Of a stretch of DNA of 64,000 nt, positions 33,916 to 47,633 are shown in pieces. The DNA is taken from contig CM077034.1 in NCBI GenBank assembly GCA_039090855.1, positions 12,661,970 through 12,725,969 of the forward strand, written 5' to 3'. Numbering within the stretch: position 1 is the first letter of the stretch; each line of letters begins with the position of its first letter. Below the pieces are notes generated by a model. It saw only the letters and a list, made by a program, of their open reading frames with translations, had not been told where the DNA came from and made no database searches. The translations under genes were made by a program, and so were the position numbers. The stretch is from Macrothele yani (lineage: Eukaryota; Arthropoda; Arachnida; Araneae; Macrothelidae).

Positions 33916-36180
33916 AGTTCCTAAGTAAATGTGCAGCGTTATTAAAAAAAATTCCCCCTTGTCGTCCATTTCTGAACAAATTATGACTTCTGCTGTAGCT
34001 CCTTTGTTTCGTCGAAACCCGCAGGTTTAAGAAATGTGCTATGTAAGTTTTTTTTGTTTTCACGAATGTACTTTTGTTTCCCCAAATTCAATTATAATTG
34101 TCGTTTGTCTTATTGTGAATGTTTTCTCGATCAAGTTCTCATCAGAGGGCGAGAAAACGGCAATTTTTATACGGCTCCTTCATTTGTGTCCAAATGTCTA
34201 CCCTTCTTTCTGACAGAAAATCGCAAATATTTGTTAATTTTTTAATGATAATGAGATATGGGGGAGGGGGTCTACACACCACTTGCTCATGTAGGGAGAA
34301 ATATAGCAACACTATAAATTTTTACGTAGCACAATTTCATGGCTGTAATAGTCAATGTGCCCAGTTTTCCTCCGCCCTAATGTTCTAAACTCTATTGTGA
34401 CTTTGTGAGAGTTAGTTTACAAATTACTTTGAAGAAAGCATAACAGCTCGTGAACACGTGCTTCACACTCGACCGCCATCTTTTGCGGCTTTAAAACTTT
34501 TCCGTGAGTCTTAACTTTGATCTTAACTGGCCAATCACCTTGCCTGAGGGAAATCCAATTCTGACAGAAGAGGGGATTATAACATTCCCTCTGAGGGATG
34601 TTTTAATCCCTCTTCATTTCAGGTGGCGATAATTCCTTCAAAGTAATCGTTAGTTGCTTCTACTAACCTTGAGTTGGTCTGTGTTTGAAAAAAATTAAAA
34701 ATTCTCTTACCTTCGCAGGAGTTTGTTGACTTTTCGGCTACAAGTTATCATATAAGGTATGTAGAAATGTCCTGTATACATATCGTTTCTTTCTTTTAAT
34801 TGTGTTTATTTAACTTGTGTACAGTGTTGATCTCTATAGCATTTTCTCTTGTGAGGCCAAATGATTAGTTGGGTTCGAGTTATCTATGAGGCATCGATGG
34901 CGTTTTAATATATTTTAAAATTTGCTTGTTTTAAATTAACCCTGACGGAAAATTTCGATAGAGTTCATGAGTTGCTCACAGTAGTTACTAAACTTAAAAG
35001 AAAAAAAAATCCTAAGAATTACAAAATTGTATTGATCTTGTTGAAAATACTTTCCTGTGAATGTTAAAATAAGTGTAGTTTTACCCATGCCTTTTTGTTT
35101 ATTTGTTAATTTTGATTCCATATGTCTTACGATTCGTGTAAAAGATGTGAGGAAAAAAATGCCCTTAGAAAAAACTTCCGCGGGAAAAATGCCCATTTCT
35201 CGAAAACAGAGGAAAACACCCATATCTTGATAAAAGTGCAATACGCGAGCACTTAACTGATGTTTGCTTACGTCTGTTAGAAACATAAGGGTCTTTTTTA
35301 ATTTCACGAAGAAATATATACAAGGTGATTCAAAAATTTGGAGCAAAAGTAAAGGGCGATTAGACGAGAGATTAAATTGGGCACAGGCTACAGGCCCCGT
35401 TGTAGTTGTTTTGCAGTTTCCCCATGTGGGGCACTGAATTTCGTGGGTTTATGAACTAACATTTTCAAAATATCTTTCTGTATACAGACTTATTGCTTTG
35501 GTGCACTCTCACACCGGTACTTAACCCATACGACAACCTTATGAGTTCTTTTTATTTTACCAACCATATGTTTAAGATCCATTCAGTTCGGTGAACAGAT
35601 AAATCCGCTTCTCTTGCAATGCACCATTCCATGATTCTCCCTGAAAAGTATTTCCAGCATTGTGAAAAGAATGCTGGAGATACTTTCCTTTAAGCGCAGT
35701 TACGCTTCAAGGAAGAGACAACCACGTGTTGATTCCGACATTGAACGTCTTCGACCATTTGGGTAACAAACTACCATTGCTTTATAATGCTAGATAACGT
35801 TAAATGATTGAAGGGAGGAAGAGTTCTGATTAGTTTTGTAAAGAGTTTAGTTGAAATTAAGATATTTGTTCATGAAATTAAGAAATACCTCATGTTTCTG
35901 CACGAAAAAAGCACATGTCCATTTGAACAATGATCCGCTTCTGCCGTTCTGGAAACAAACTATGATGGCTTTATAACGCTATATAACGTTATAACGAGTC
36001 CGTATGGTAGATTAATATACACTGACGGAAAAAATCCCAACACCACGACAAAATAGTTGTAGAGGAATGAAATGGTGGCAATACATTTGTTTAGGTAACA
36101 TATTTAATCGATTGAGGTTTCAAGATAACAGCGTAATGTAAGCGCGAGAAGAGCCATTTTAAATGTGAAATGCTGGTACG

Positions 36181-37211
36181 TTAATAACCGGTGTAACCGC
36201 CAGAATGTTGAATGCAAGCATGCAAACGTTCATGCATTGTGTCGTACAGGTGCTGGATGTCAGTTTGTGGGATGGAGTTCCATGCCTGTTGCACTTGGTC
36301 GGTCAACACAGGGACGGTTAATGCTGGTTGGGTGTGACGCTGGAGTTGTCGTCCAATGATGTCCCATACGTGCTCGACTGGAGAAAGATCTGGTGATCTA
36401 GCAGGCCACGGCAACATGTCGACACTCTGTAGAGCATGTTGGGTTACAACATGCTCTACAGAGTTACAACAGCGGTATGCGGGCGACCGTTATCCTGTTG
36501 GAAAACACCCCCTGGAATGCTGTTCATGAATGGCAGCACAACAGGTTGAATCACCAGACCGACGTACAACTGTGCCGTCAGGGTGCGTGGGATAACCACG
36601 AGAGTGCTCCTGCTGTCATAGGAAATTGCTGCCCAGACCATAACTCCAGGTGTAGGTCCAGTGTGTCTCGGCCGCAGACAGGTTGGTTGCAGGCGCTCAC
36701 CTGGCCTCCTTCTAACCAACACACGGCCATCACTGGCACCCAGGCAGAACCGGCTTTCATCAGAAAACACAACAGATCTCCACTCCGTCCTCCAATGAGC
36801 TCTAGCTTGACACCACTGACGTCGCAAACGGCAGTGGTTTGGAGAAAGTGGAATGCACGCTACAGGGCGTCTGGCTCGGCGCTGTCCTTCAAGTAACCGA
36901 TTTGTAACAGTTTGTTGTGGCAACTGCAGCTCGAATTGCTGCCGCAGACCCAGTACGATGCGCCACTGCCATACGCCATACACGGCGGTCTTCCCTCTCA
37001 GTAGTGCCACGTGTCCGGTCGGACCCGGTCTTCTTGAGGCAGAACCTTCCCTTGACTACCGCTGCCAACAATCATGCACAGTGGCTACATTCCTGCAAAG
37101 TCGTTCTGCAATATTGCGGAAAGAAGATCCACCTTCTCGTAGCCCTATTACACGACCTCCTTCAAACTCCGTGAGCTGTTGATAATGGCTTCTTCGTCTT
37201 CTTCAAGGCAT
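36181..37211 (-). pseudogene. Tc1L transposase pseudogene, U7
   Basis: Lesions: TGA at codon 3, TAG at codon 52, one-base deletion in the SDR region, 11-bp deletion, and 20-bp insertion at 36451-36470. The lengths add up: 1023-1-11+20 = 1031. The catalytic end has the ancestral-looking SPDLSPVEHVWD. Confidence 0.88.
36424..36464. repeat. 18-bp perfect palindrome made by insertion, U7
   Basis: Arms 36424-36441 and 36447-36464 (ACTCTGTAGAGCATGTTG and its complement) with a GGTTA loop. Copies without the insertion have only the left arm. Confidence 0.9.
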
Positions 37212-37755
37212 TCTTGACTAACATCAACACACTACGTCCAATCTCAACGATAACTAACGCTCACGAAAGTTACAGCGCGTATTTACAGCAAACCTGCTTT
37301 GCATGTTCCGAGGTTCGCTACCAGCGCCTCACGTATGCGCCGAGCGCGAAATTTGCATAGATGTCATCTTACAGATGTACTCTCACTGCCTACCAACTAT
37401 CGTTTATCTAACACAACCCCTTCTTGGTGTTGGGATTTTTTTCCGTCAGTGTAATGTACTCATACAAATCACCTATGGCTCAGGATTTTTCAGAAGAATT
37501 TTTGTTAGTCTTAATACGTATTTGACAAGCTTAAATAAGTAAGAAAAGGTAATTAACATGAGGCAATATATCCCGGGTACGAAGAAGTGGCCACATCGTA
37601 ATTTCAGAGCAATAAAATTGTTCTGAATAAATGAATATCGTGTGGCTATATTTCCCACTACTTGAGCAACTAATGCTCACAAAACGTTTTTTTTAATATT
37701 TCATTTTCAATAAGCCATTATAGACTTCCCCACCACTTTCGGGACAAGACACAGC

Positions 37756-38771
37756 GGAGTCAAAAAATTCTAAGGGGTCGTATAAATATTGAGTTTTTTC
37801 CCCTTTTTGTGGCCCCGACCCCACAGGTTGGTTATCTGATAGTCACATAAAGTTTTCGTATTTTCTTACTTCCGATATTGAACGTAATTCTTCACAAAAA
37901 AATGTTTATTTTCAACAACTCAGCAAAATAATTTTATACTTCAGGGTTTACAAACTATATGTCTGCGAGACAGGAAACCGGTTCGGGATTAAAATAAAAA
38001 ATGCAAAATATAAGAAATTTCTGGTCAGTTAGGAAGATTTTGAGCGTTTACAAATAAACTTAACAACTTCTCTCAGCGCATTAGTTAACGTAGGAAACCC
38101 ATGGGAAGGGGGAGCGGGGGGGGGTATGCCGAAAATACAAAATATAGAGAATTTCTGAACCGATCGGGAGGCTTTCGACGTTTACCAACTCTACAAATAC
38201 TTTATATTCTATACTTTTGGCGTTCAGCCCTCCCCCCTAGTGCCCTCCCAAAGACAGGTTTCCTACGTTAGCAGATGCGCGCAGAAGTTTAGTTCAGTTG
38301 TAGTTTGTAAATGCTGAAAATCTCCCAAACGATTTAGAAATTACTCATATTTTTGGTATTAAGGCCCTCCCCCCAACAGATTTCCTGCGTTAGCACAAGT
38401 CCGTAGAGAATTTGTTGGGTTGTGTTCGTAAAAAGCCTAAAATTTCCCAATTGGACCAGAAATCCTTTATATTTCACATTCATTTTTTATATTAAGCCCC
38501 CCCCCCCAATAGGTTTGCTGCGTTTGCACATGCCCGCCGAGAATTTGTTGAGCTATAGGTTTTAAACCGTGAAATTCTTTTGTTTTGAGTTATAGATTAA
38601 TAACATTTTTGACAAATAATTATATTAAATATCGCAATTAAATAAATACGAAATTACGGAAACTGTATATGGTTCAGATAACCAACCTCTGGAGAAGTGG
38701 CCGGAGGTTGGTTATCCGGTCGAAAACGCAATTTTTATACGTTCCCTTAAATTTTTTGAGGCCAGTTCTCC
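37756..38771. mobile_element. IR-B element, U7/U8
   Basis: Short left end; GAAGTGGCCG right block. Confidence 0.6.
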
Positions 38772-38778
38772 TACACCC

Positions 38779-39516
38779 AAATATTTACATAACATGTCAA
38801 GTTATTAATTTTTCCCTTTTATTTACTTAAACACTAAATATTAATAACTATACCTCATCCATACGCTATTTTGACAGTTTTTATTCAATCGAGGTCCTAA
38901 CGTTTACTTATCAACACAAGGTTATCATATTGCACTGATTTCGGAGGCACGAAATAGTAAAACACAATTCCTAGGTCTAGGTCTTTTCAACGGTTTTTAT
39001 TATAATCATATCATATCCATGACGTTTACCTATCAAGTCAAGGTAAAAATATTGCGTCTTTTATTTAAGCGCTAAATATTACATCACACGACCTTAAAAC
39101 TAGGCCTTCTTAACAGTTTTTATCCTGCTGATGCCATATTCATAACGATTACGCATCAACTCAAGTTAATAATATTTCACATTTACTTAGGCCCTAGGCC
39201 AAAGGTTTTTTTAACAGTTTTTAATCTACCGATTTCATATTCATAACCTTTGCTTATCAACTCAAGTTTAATATCACAGCGCTTTTACTTAGGCAGTAAA
39301 TATTAATCATAGGCCCTAGGTCTACGGCCTGTGAAATAATATTTAGTGCTTAAGTGAAAGCGCAATGTTATTAACTTGGGTTGATGCGTAAAGATTAGGA
39401 AATCGATTGAATAAAAACTGTCAGAATGGCGTATGATTGAGGCATAGTAATTAATATTTTCTGCTTAAGTAAGTAAAAGAGAAATATTAATAACTTGACA
39501 TGCTATGTAAATATTT
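38779..39516. repeat. IR-A foldback, U8
   Basis: 738 bp. The first subrepeat has the TGCACTGATTTCGGAGG variant seen in U3, U5 and U9, while the rest is the U1-like form: an internal switch point. Confidence 0.75.
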
Positions 39517-41632
39517 AGTTCCTAAGTAAATGTGCAGCGTTGTTAAAAAAATTCCACCTTGTCGTCCATTTCTAAACAAATTATGACTTCTGCTGTAGTT
39601 CCTTTGTTTCGTCGAAACCCGTAGGGTTAAGAAATGTGCTATGTAAGTTTCTTTTGTATTCACGAATGTACTTTTGTTTCCCCAAATTCAATTATAATTG
39701 TCGTTTGTCTTATTGTGAATGTTTTCTCGATCAAATTCTCATCAGAGGGCGAGAAAACGGCAATTTTTATACGGCTCCTTCATTTGTGTCCGAATGTCCA
39801 AATGTCTACCCCTTCTTTCTGACAGAAAATCGCAAATATTTGTTAATTTTTTAATGATAATGAGATATGGGGGGGAGGGGTCTACACACCACTTGCTCAT
39901 GTAGGGAGAAATATAGCAACACTCTAAATTTTTACGTAGCGCAATTTCATGGCTGTAATAGTCAATGTGCCCAGTTTTCCTCCGCCCTAATGTTCTAAAC
40001 TCTATTGTGACTTTGTGAGAGTTAGTTTACAAATTACTTTGAAGAAAGCATAACAGCTCGTGAACACGTGCTTCACACTCGACCGCCATCTTTTGCGGCT
40101 TTAAAACTTTCCCGTGAGTCTTGACTTTGATCTTAACTGGCCAATCACCTTGCCTGAGGAAATCCAATTCTGACAGAAGAGGGGATTATAACATTCCCTC
40201 TGAGGGATGTTTTAATCCCCTCTTCATTTCAGGTGGCGATAATTCCTTCGAAGTAATCGTTAGTTGCTTCTACTAACCTTGAGTTGGTCTGTGTTTGAAA
40301 AAAAAATAAAAATTCTCTTACCTTCGCAGGAGTTTGTTGACTTTTCGGCTACAAGTTATCATATAAGGTATGTAGAAATGTCCTGTATACATATCGTTTC
40401 TTTCTTTTTAATTGTGTTTATTTAACTTGTGTACAGTGTTGATCTCTATAGCATTTTCTCTTGTGAGGCCAAATGATTAGTTGGGTTCGAGTTATCTATG
40501 AGGCATCGATGGCGTTTTAATATATTTTAAAATTTGCTTGTTTTAAATTAACCCTGACGGAAAATTTCGATAGAGTTCATGAGTTGCTCACAGTAGTTAC
40601 TAAACTTAAAAGAAAAAAAATTCCTAAGAATTACAAAATTGTATTGATTGTTGAAAATACTTTCCTGTGAATGTTAAAATAAGTGTAGTTTTACCCATGC
40701 CTTTTTGTTTATTTGTTAATTTTGATTCCATATGTCTTACGATTCGTGTAAAAGATATGAGGAAAAAAAAATGCCCTTAGAAAAAACTTCCGCGGGAAAA
40801 ATGCCCATTTCTCCAAAAACAGAGGAAAACACCCATATCTTGATAAAACTGCAATACGCGAGCACTTGACTAATGTTTGCTTACGTCTGTTAGAAACATA
40901 AGGGTCTTTTTTAATTTCACGAAGAAATATATACAAGGTGATTCAAAAATTTGGAGCAAAAGTAAAGGGTGATTAGACGAGAGATTAAATTGGGCACAGG
41001 CTACAGGCCCCGTTGTAGTTGTTTTGGAGTTTCCCCATGTGGGGCACTGAATTTCGTGGGTTTATGAACTAACATTTTCAAAATATCTTTCTGTATACAG
41101 ACTTATTTCTTTGGTGCGCTCTTACACCGGTACTTAACCCATACGACAACCTTATGAGTTTTTTTTATTTTACCAACCATATGTTTAAGATCCATTCAGT
41201 TCGGTGAACAGATAAATCCGCTTCTCTTGTAATGCACCATTCCATGATTCACCCTGAAAAGTATTTCCAGCATTGTGAAAAGAATGCTGGAGATACTTTC
41301 CTTTAAGCGCAGTTACGCTTCTTGGAAGAGACAACCACGTGTTGATTCGGACAGTGAACGTCTTCGACCATTTGGGGAACAAACTACCATTGCTTTATAA
41401 TGCTAGATAACGTTAAATGATTGAAGGGAGGAAGAGTTCTGATTAGTTTTGTAAACAGCTTAGTTGAAATTAAGATATTTGTTCATGAAATTAAGAAATA
41501 CCTCATGTTTCTGCACGAAAAAAGCACATGTCCATTTGAACAATGATCCGCTTCTGCCGTTCTGGAAACAAACTATGATGGCTTTATAACGCTATATAAC
41601 GTTATAACGAGTCCGTATGGTAGATTAATATA

Positions 41633-43049
41633 CACTGACGGAAAAAAAAATCCCAACACCACGACAAAATAGTTGTAGAGGAATGAAAATGGTGGCAATA
41701 CATTTGTATAGGTAACATATTTAATCGATTGAGGTTTCAAGATAACAGCGTAATGTAAGCGCGAGAAGAGCCATTTTAAATGTGAAATGCTGGTACGTTA
41801 ATAACCGGTGTAACCGCCAGAATGTTGAATGCAAGCATGCAAACGTTCATGCATTGTGTCGTACAGGTGCTGGATGTCAGTTTGTGGGATGGAGTTCCAT
41901 GCCTGTTGCACTTGGTCGGTCAATACAGGGACGGTTAATGCTGGTTGTGGGTGACGCTGGAGTAGTCGTCCAATGATATCCCATACGTGCTCGGCTGGAG
42001 AAAGATCTGGTGATCTAGCAGGCCACGGCAACATGTCGACACTCTGTAGAGCATGTTGGGTTACAACAGCGGTATGCGGGCGAGCGTTATCCTGTTGGAA
42101 AACACCCCCTGGAATGCTGTTCATGAATGGCAGCACAACAGGTTGAATCACCAGACCGACGTACAACTGTGCCGTCAGGGTGCGTGGGATAACCACGAGA
42201 GTGCTCCTGCTGTCATAGGAAATTGCTGCCCAGACCATAACTCCAGGTGTAGGTCCAGTGTGTCTCGGCCGCAGACAGGTTGGTTGCAGGCGCTCACCTG
42301 GCCTCCTTCTAACCAACACACGGCCATCACTGGCACCCAGGCAGAACCGGCTTTCATCAGAAAACACAACAGATCTCCACTCCGTCCTCCAATGAGCTCT
42401 AGCTTGACACCACTGACGTCGCAAACGGCAGTGGTTTGGAGAAAGTGGAATGCACGCTACAGGGCGTCTGGCTCGGCGCTGTCCTTCAAGTAACCGATTT
42501 GTAACAGTTTGTTGTGGCAACTGCAGCTCGAATTGCTGCCGCAGACGCAGTACGATGCGCCTCGGTCATACGCCGTACACGGCGGTCTTCCCTCTCAATA
42601 GTGCCACGTGGCCGGTCGGAACCCGGTCTTCTTGAGGCAGTACCTTCCCTTGACCACCGCTGCCAACAATCATGCACAGTGGCTACATTCCTGCAAAGTC
42701 GTTCTGCAATATTGCGGAAAGAAGATCCACCTTCTCGTAGCCCTACTACACGACCTCGTTCAAACTCCGTGAGCTGTTGATAATGGCTTCTTCGTCTTCT
42801 TAAAGGCATTCTTGACTAACATCAACACACTACGTCGAATTTGAACGATAACGAACGCTCACAAACGTTACAGCGCGTATTTACAGCAAACGTGCTTTGC
42901 GTGTTCCTAGGGGTGCTACTAGCGCCACACGTATGCGCCGAGCGCAAAATTTGCATAGACGTCATCTTACAGATGTACTCTCACCGCCTACGAACTGTCG
43001 TTTATCAAACACAACCCCTTCTTGGTGTTAGGATTTTTTTCCGTCAGTG
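41633..43049 (-). mobile_element. Tc1L, U8 copy (1417 bp)
   Basis: Perfect terminal CACTGACGG on both sides with TA duplications. Confidence 0.93.
41798..42809 (-). pseudogene. Tc1L transposase pseudogene, U8, single 11-bp lesion
   Basis: Codons 1-97 or so (from 42809) and the downstream 240-codon frame (41798-42520) are both open. The only disabling change I see is the 11-bp deletion near 42511-42516, between TGTTGTG direct repeats (1023-11 = 1012). Both Trp codons of the helix-turn-helix region are intact. The triad is present: SDESRF, QQDNARPHTA, SPAEHVWD. Confidence 0.9.
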
Positions 43050-43352
43050 TAATGTACTCATACAAATCACCTATGGCTCAGGATTTTTCAGAAGAATTTT
43101 TGTTAGTCTTAATACGTATTTGACAAGCTTAAATAAGTAAGAAAAGGTAATTAACATGAGGCAATATATCCCGGGTACGAAGAAGTGGCCACATCGTAAT
43201 TTCAGTGCCATAAAATTTTTCTAAATAAATAAATATCGTGTGGCCATATTTCCCACTACTTGAGCAACTAATGTTCACAAAACATTTTTTTAATATTTCA
43301 TTTTCAATAAGCCATTATTGACTTCCCCATCATTTTCGGGACAAGACACAGC

Positions 43353-44370
43353 GGAGAATTGGCCACAAAAATTCTAAGGGGTCGTATAAAAATTGAGTTT
43401 TCCCCACTTCGTGGACCCGACCCCACAGGTTGGTTATCTGAGTCACATAAATTTTTCGTATTTTCTTACTTCCGATATTGAACGTAATTCTTCACAAAAA
43501 AATGTTTATTTTCAACAACTCAGCAAAAGAATTTTATACTTCAGGGTTTACAAACTATATATGTCTGCGAGACAGGAAACCGGTTCGGGATTAAAATAAA
43601 AAATGCAAAATATAAGAAATTTCTGGTCAGTTAGGAAGATTTTGAGCGTTTACAAATAAACTTAACAACTTCTCTCAGCGCATTAGCTAACGTAGGAAAC
43701 CCATGGGAAGGGGGAGGGGGGGGGGTATGCCGAAAATACAAAATATAGAGAATTTCTGAACCGATCGGGAGGTTTTCGACGTTTACCAACTCTACAAATA
43801 CTTTATATTCTATACTTTTGACGTTCAGCCCTCCCCCCTCTTGCCCTCCCAAAGTCAGGTTTCCTACGGTAGCAGATGCGCGAAGAAGTTTAGTTCAGTT
43901 GTAGTTTGTAAATGCGGAAAATCTCCCAAACGGTTCAGAAATTACTCATATATTTGGTATTAAGGCCCTCCCCACAACAGGTTTCCTGCGTTAGCACAAG
44001 TCCGTAGAGAATTTGTGGGGTTGTATTCGTAAACGCCTAAAATTTCCCAATTGGACCAGAAATGCTTTATATTTCACATTCATTTTTTATATTAAGCCCC
44101 CACCCCAATAGGTTTGCCGCGTTTGCACATGCCCGCAGAGAATTTGTTGAGCAATAGGTTTTAAACCGTGAAATTCTTTTGTTTTGAGTTATAGATTAAT
44201 AACATTTTTAACAAATAATTACTTTAAATATCTCAATTAAGAAAATACGAAATTACGGAAACTTTATATGGTTCAGATAACCGACCTCTGGAGACGTGGC
44301 TGGAGGTTGGTTATCTGGTCGAAAACGCAATTCTTTAAAGATCCCTTAAAATTTTTGTAACCAGTTCTCC
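43353..44370. mobile_element. IR-B element, U8/U9
   Basis: Long left end (GGAGAATTGGCCAC), while its right part matches the U2/U3 copy (CCGACCTCTGGAGACG): a mosaic. Confidence 0.6.
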
Positions 44371-44377
44371 TACACCC

Positions 44378-45355
44378 AGTTATTTACATAACATGTCAAG
44401 TTATTAATTTTTCTCTTTTACTTACTTAAACACTAAATATTAATTACTATACCTCATCCATACGCTATTTTGACAGTTTTTATTCAATCGAGGTCCTAAC
44501 GTTTACTTATCAACACAAGGTTATCATATTGCACTGATTTCGGAGGCACGAAATAGTAAAACACAATTCCTAGGTCTAGGTCTTTTCAACGGTTTTTATT
44601 ATAATCATATCATATCCATGACGTTTACCTATCAAGTCAAGGTAATAATATTGCGCCTTTATGTAAGCGTTAAATATTATTTCACACGACCTTAAGACTA
44701 GGCCTTCTTAACAGTTTTTATCCTTCCGATGTCGTATTTATAACGATTACGCATCAACTCAAGTTAATAATATTTCACATTTACTTAGGCAGTAAATATT
44801 AATTCATAGGACCTAGGCCTAAGGTTTTTTAACAGTTTTTATTCTACCGATATCATATTCAGAACCTTTGCTTATGAACTCAAGTTGAATAGCACTGCGA
44901 TTTTACTTAGGCACTAAATATTATTCATAGGCATATTACTAAATATTATTCATAGGCCTAAATATTATTCATAGGCATATTACTAAATATTATTCATAGG
45001 CCTAAATATTATTCATAGGCATATTACTAAATATTATTCATAGGCATAAATATTATTCATAGGCATATTACTAAATATTATTCATAGGCATAAATATTAT
45101 TCATAGGCATAAATATTATTCATAGGCATATTACTAAATATTATTCATAGGCCTAAATATTATTCATAGGCCTGTGAAATAATATTTAGTGCTTAAGTGA
45201 AAGCGCAATGTTATTAAATTGAGTTGAAACGTAAAAGGTTAGGAAATCGATTAAAAAAACTGTCAAAATGGCGTATGGACGAGGCATAGTAATTAATATT
45301 TAGTGCTTAAGTAAGTAAAAGAGATATATTAATAACTTGACATATATAAATATTT
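44378..45355. repeat. IR-A foldback, U9 (minisatellite form)
   Basis: 978 bp, the longest IR-A copy in the window. Confidence 0.72.
44912..45172. repeat. AAATATTATTCATAGGC minisatellite, U9 (12 copies)
   Basis: Twelve copies of the 17-bp core, with a linker order distinct from both U3 and U5. Confidence 0.92.
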
Positions 45356-47633
45356 AGTTCCTAAGAAAAAGTGCAGCGTTATTAAAAAAAATTCCACCTT
45401 GTCGTCTATTTTTGAACAAATAATGACTTCTGCGGTAGTTCCTTTGTTTCCTTGAAACCTGTAGTTTAATAAATGTGCTACGCAATTTATTTATTTTTGT
45501 ATTCACGAATGTACTTTTGTCTCCCCAAATTCAATTGCAATTGTCGTTTGTCTTACTACGAATGTTTTCTCGATCAAACCCTCATCAGAATGCCAGTAAA
45601 CGGCAATTTTTATATGGCTCCTTAAACAATTGTTTCCGAATGCTCAAATATCCACCCCTTCTTTCTGACAGAAAATCGCAAATATTTCATAATTTTTTTA
45701 ATGATAATGAGATAGGGAGGGGGGCGGTGGGGGGGGAGGGTTCTGTACACCACTTGCTCAATTAGGGAGAAATATAGCAACAATATATTTTTTTACGTAG
45801 CGCAATTTCATGGCTATAATAGTGAATGTGCTCAGGTTTCCTGCGCCCTAATGTTCTAAACTCTATCGTGACTTTGTGAGAGTTAGTTTACAAATTACTT
45901 TGAAGAAAGCATAACAGCTCGTGAACACGTGCATTACACTCGGCCGCCTTCTTAGCGGCTTTAAAACTTTTCCATGAGTCTTCTTGCCTGAGGGAAATCC
46001 AATTCTGACAGAAGAGGGGATTAAAACATCCCCTCTGCGGGTCTTTTCAGGTGGAGATTATTCTTTCCAAGTAGTCGTCAGTTGTATCTCCTAACCTTGA
46101 GTTGGTCTGTCTTTTAAAAAAAAGTAGAAATTCTCTTATGTTCGCAGGAGTTTGTTGACATTTCGGCTACAAGTTATCGACTTTTCGGCTACAAGTTATC
46201 ATATAAGGTATGTAGAAATGTCCTGTATACATATCGTTTCTTTCTTTTAATTGTGTTTATTTAACTTGTGTACAGTGTTGATCTCTATAGCATTTTCTCT
46301 TGCGAGGCCAAATGATTAGTTGGGTTCGAGTTATCTATGAGGCATCGATGGCGTTTTAATATATTTTTAAAATTTGCTTGTTTTAAATTAACCCTGACGG
46401 AAAATTTCGATAGAGTTCATGAGTTGCTCACAGTAGTTACTAAACTTAAAAGAAAAAAAATCCTAAGAATTACAAAATTGTATTGATCTTGTTGAAAATA
46501 CTTTCCTGTGAATGTTAAAATAAGTGTAGTTTTACCCATGCCTTTTTGTTTATTTGTTAATTTTGATTCCATATGTCTTACGATTCGTGTAAAAGATATG
46601 AGGAAAAAAATGCCCTTAGAAAAAACTTCCGCGGGAAAAATGCCCATTTCTCGAAAACAGAGGAAAACACCCATATCTTGATAAAAGTGCAATACGCGAG
46701 CACTTAACTGATGTTTGCTTACGTCTGTTAGAAACATAAGGGTCTTTTTTAATTTCACGAAGAAATATATACAAGGTGATTCAAAAATTTGGAGCAAAAG
46801 TAAAGGGCGATTAGACGAGAGATTAAAATGGGCACAGGCTACAGGCCCCGTTGTAGTTGTTTTGCAGTTTCCCCATGTGGGGCACTGAATTTCGTGGGTT
46901 TATGAACTAACATTTTCAAAATATCTTTCTGTATACAGACTTATTGCTTTGGTGCGCTCTTACACCGGTACTTAACCCATACGACAACCTTATGAGTTTT
47001 TTTATTTTACCAACCATATGTTTAAGATCCATTCAGTTCGGTGAACAGATAAGTCCGCTTCTCTTGTAATGCACCATTCCATGATTCACCCTGAAAAGTA
47101 TTTCCAGCATTGTGAAAAGAATGTTGGAGATACTTTCCTTTAAGCGCAGTTACGCTTCATGGAAGAGACAACCACGTGTTGATTCGGACAGTGAACGTCT
47201 TCGACCATTTGGGGAACAAACTACCATTGCTTTATAATGCTTGATAACGTTAAATGATTGAAGGGAGGAAGAGTTCTGATTAGTTTTGTAAACAGTTTAG
47301 TTGAAATTAAGATATTTGTTCATGAAATTAAGAAATACCTCATGTTTCTGCACGAAAAAAGCACATGTCCATTTGAACAATGATCCGCTTCTGCCGTTCT
47401 GGAAACAAACTATGATGGCTTTATAACGCTATATAACGTTATAACGAGTCCGTATGGTAGATTAATATACACTGACGGAAAAAAAAATCCCAACACCACG
47501 ACAAAATAGTTGTAGAGGAATGAAATGGTGGCAATACATTTGTTTAGGTAACATATTTAATCGATTGAGGTTTCAAGATAACAGCGTAATGTAAGCGCGA
47601 GAAGAGCCATTTTAAATGTGAAATGCTGGTACG

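Larger units (their letters stand above)
36020..37451 (-). mobile_element. Tc1L, U7 copy (1432 bp)
   Basis: Both termini and TAs intact. Includes the palindrome-forming insertion. Confidence 0.92.
33139..38737. repeat. Array unit U7 (5599 bp)
   Basis: IR-A 33180-33915, hairpin 34567-34615, Tc1L 36020-37451, IR-B 37756-38771. It combines the 11-bp deletion of U6/U8 with the palindromic insertion of U9/U11. Confidence 0.93.
38738..44336. repeat. Array unit U8 (5599 bp)
   Basis: IR-A 38779-39516, hairpin 40176-40225, Tc1L 41633-43049, IR-B 43353-44370. Holds one of the two least damaged transposase copies. Confidence 0.93.
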
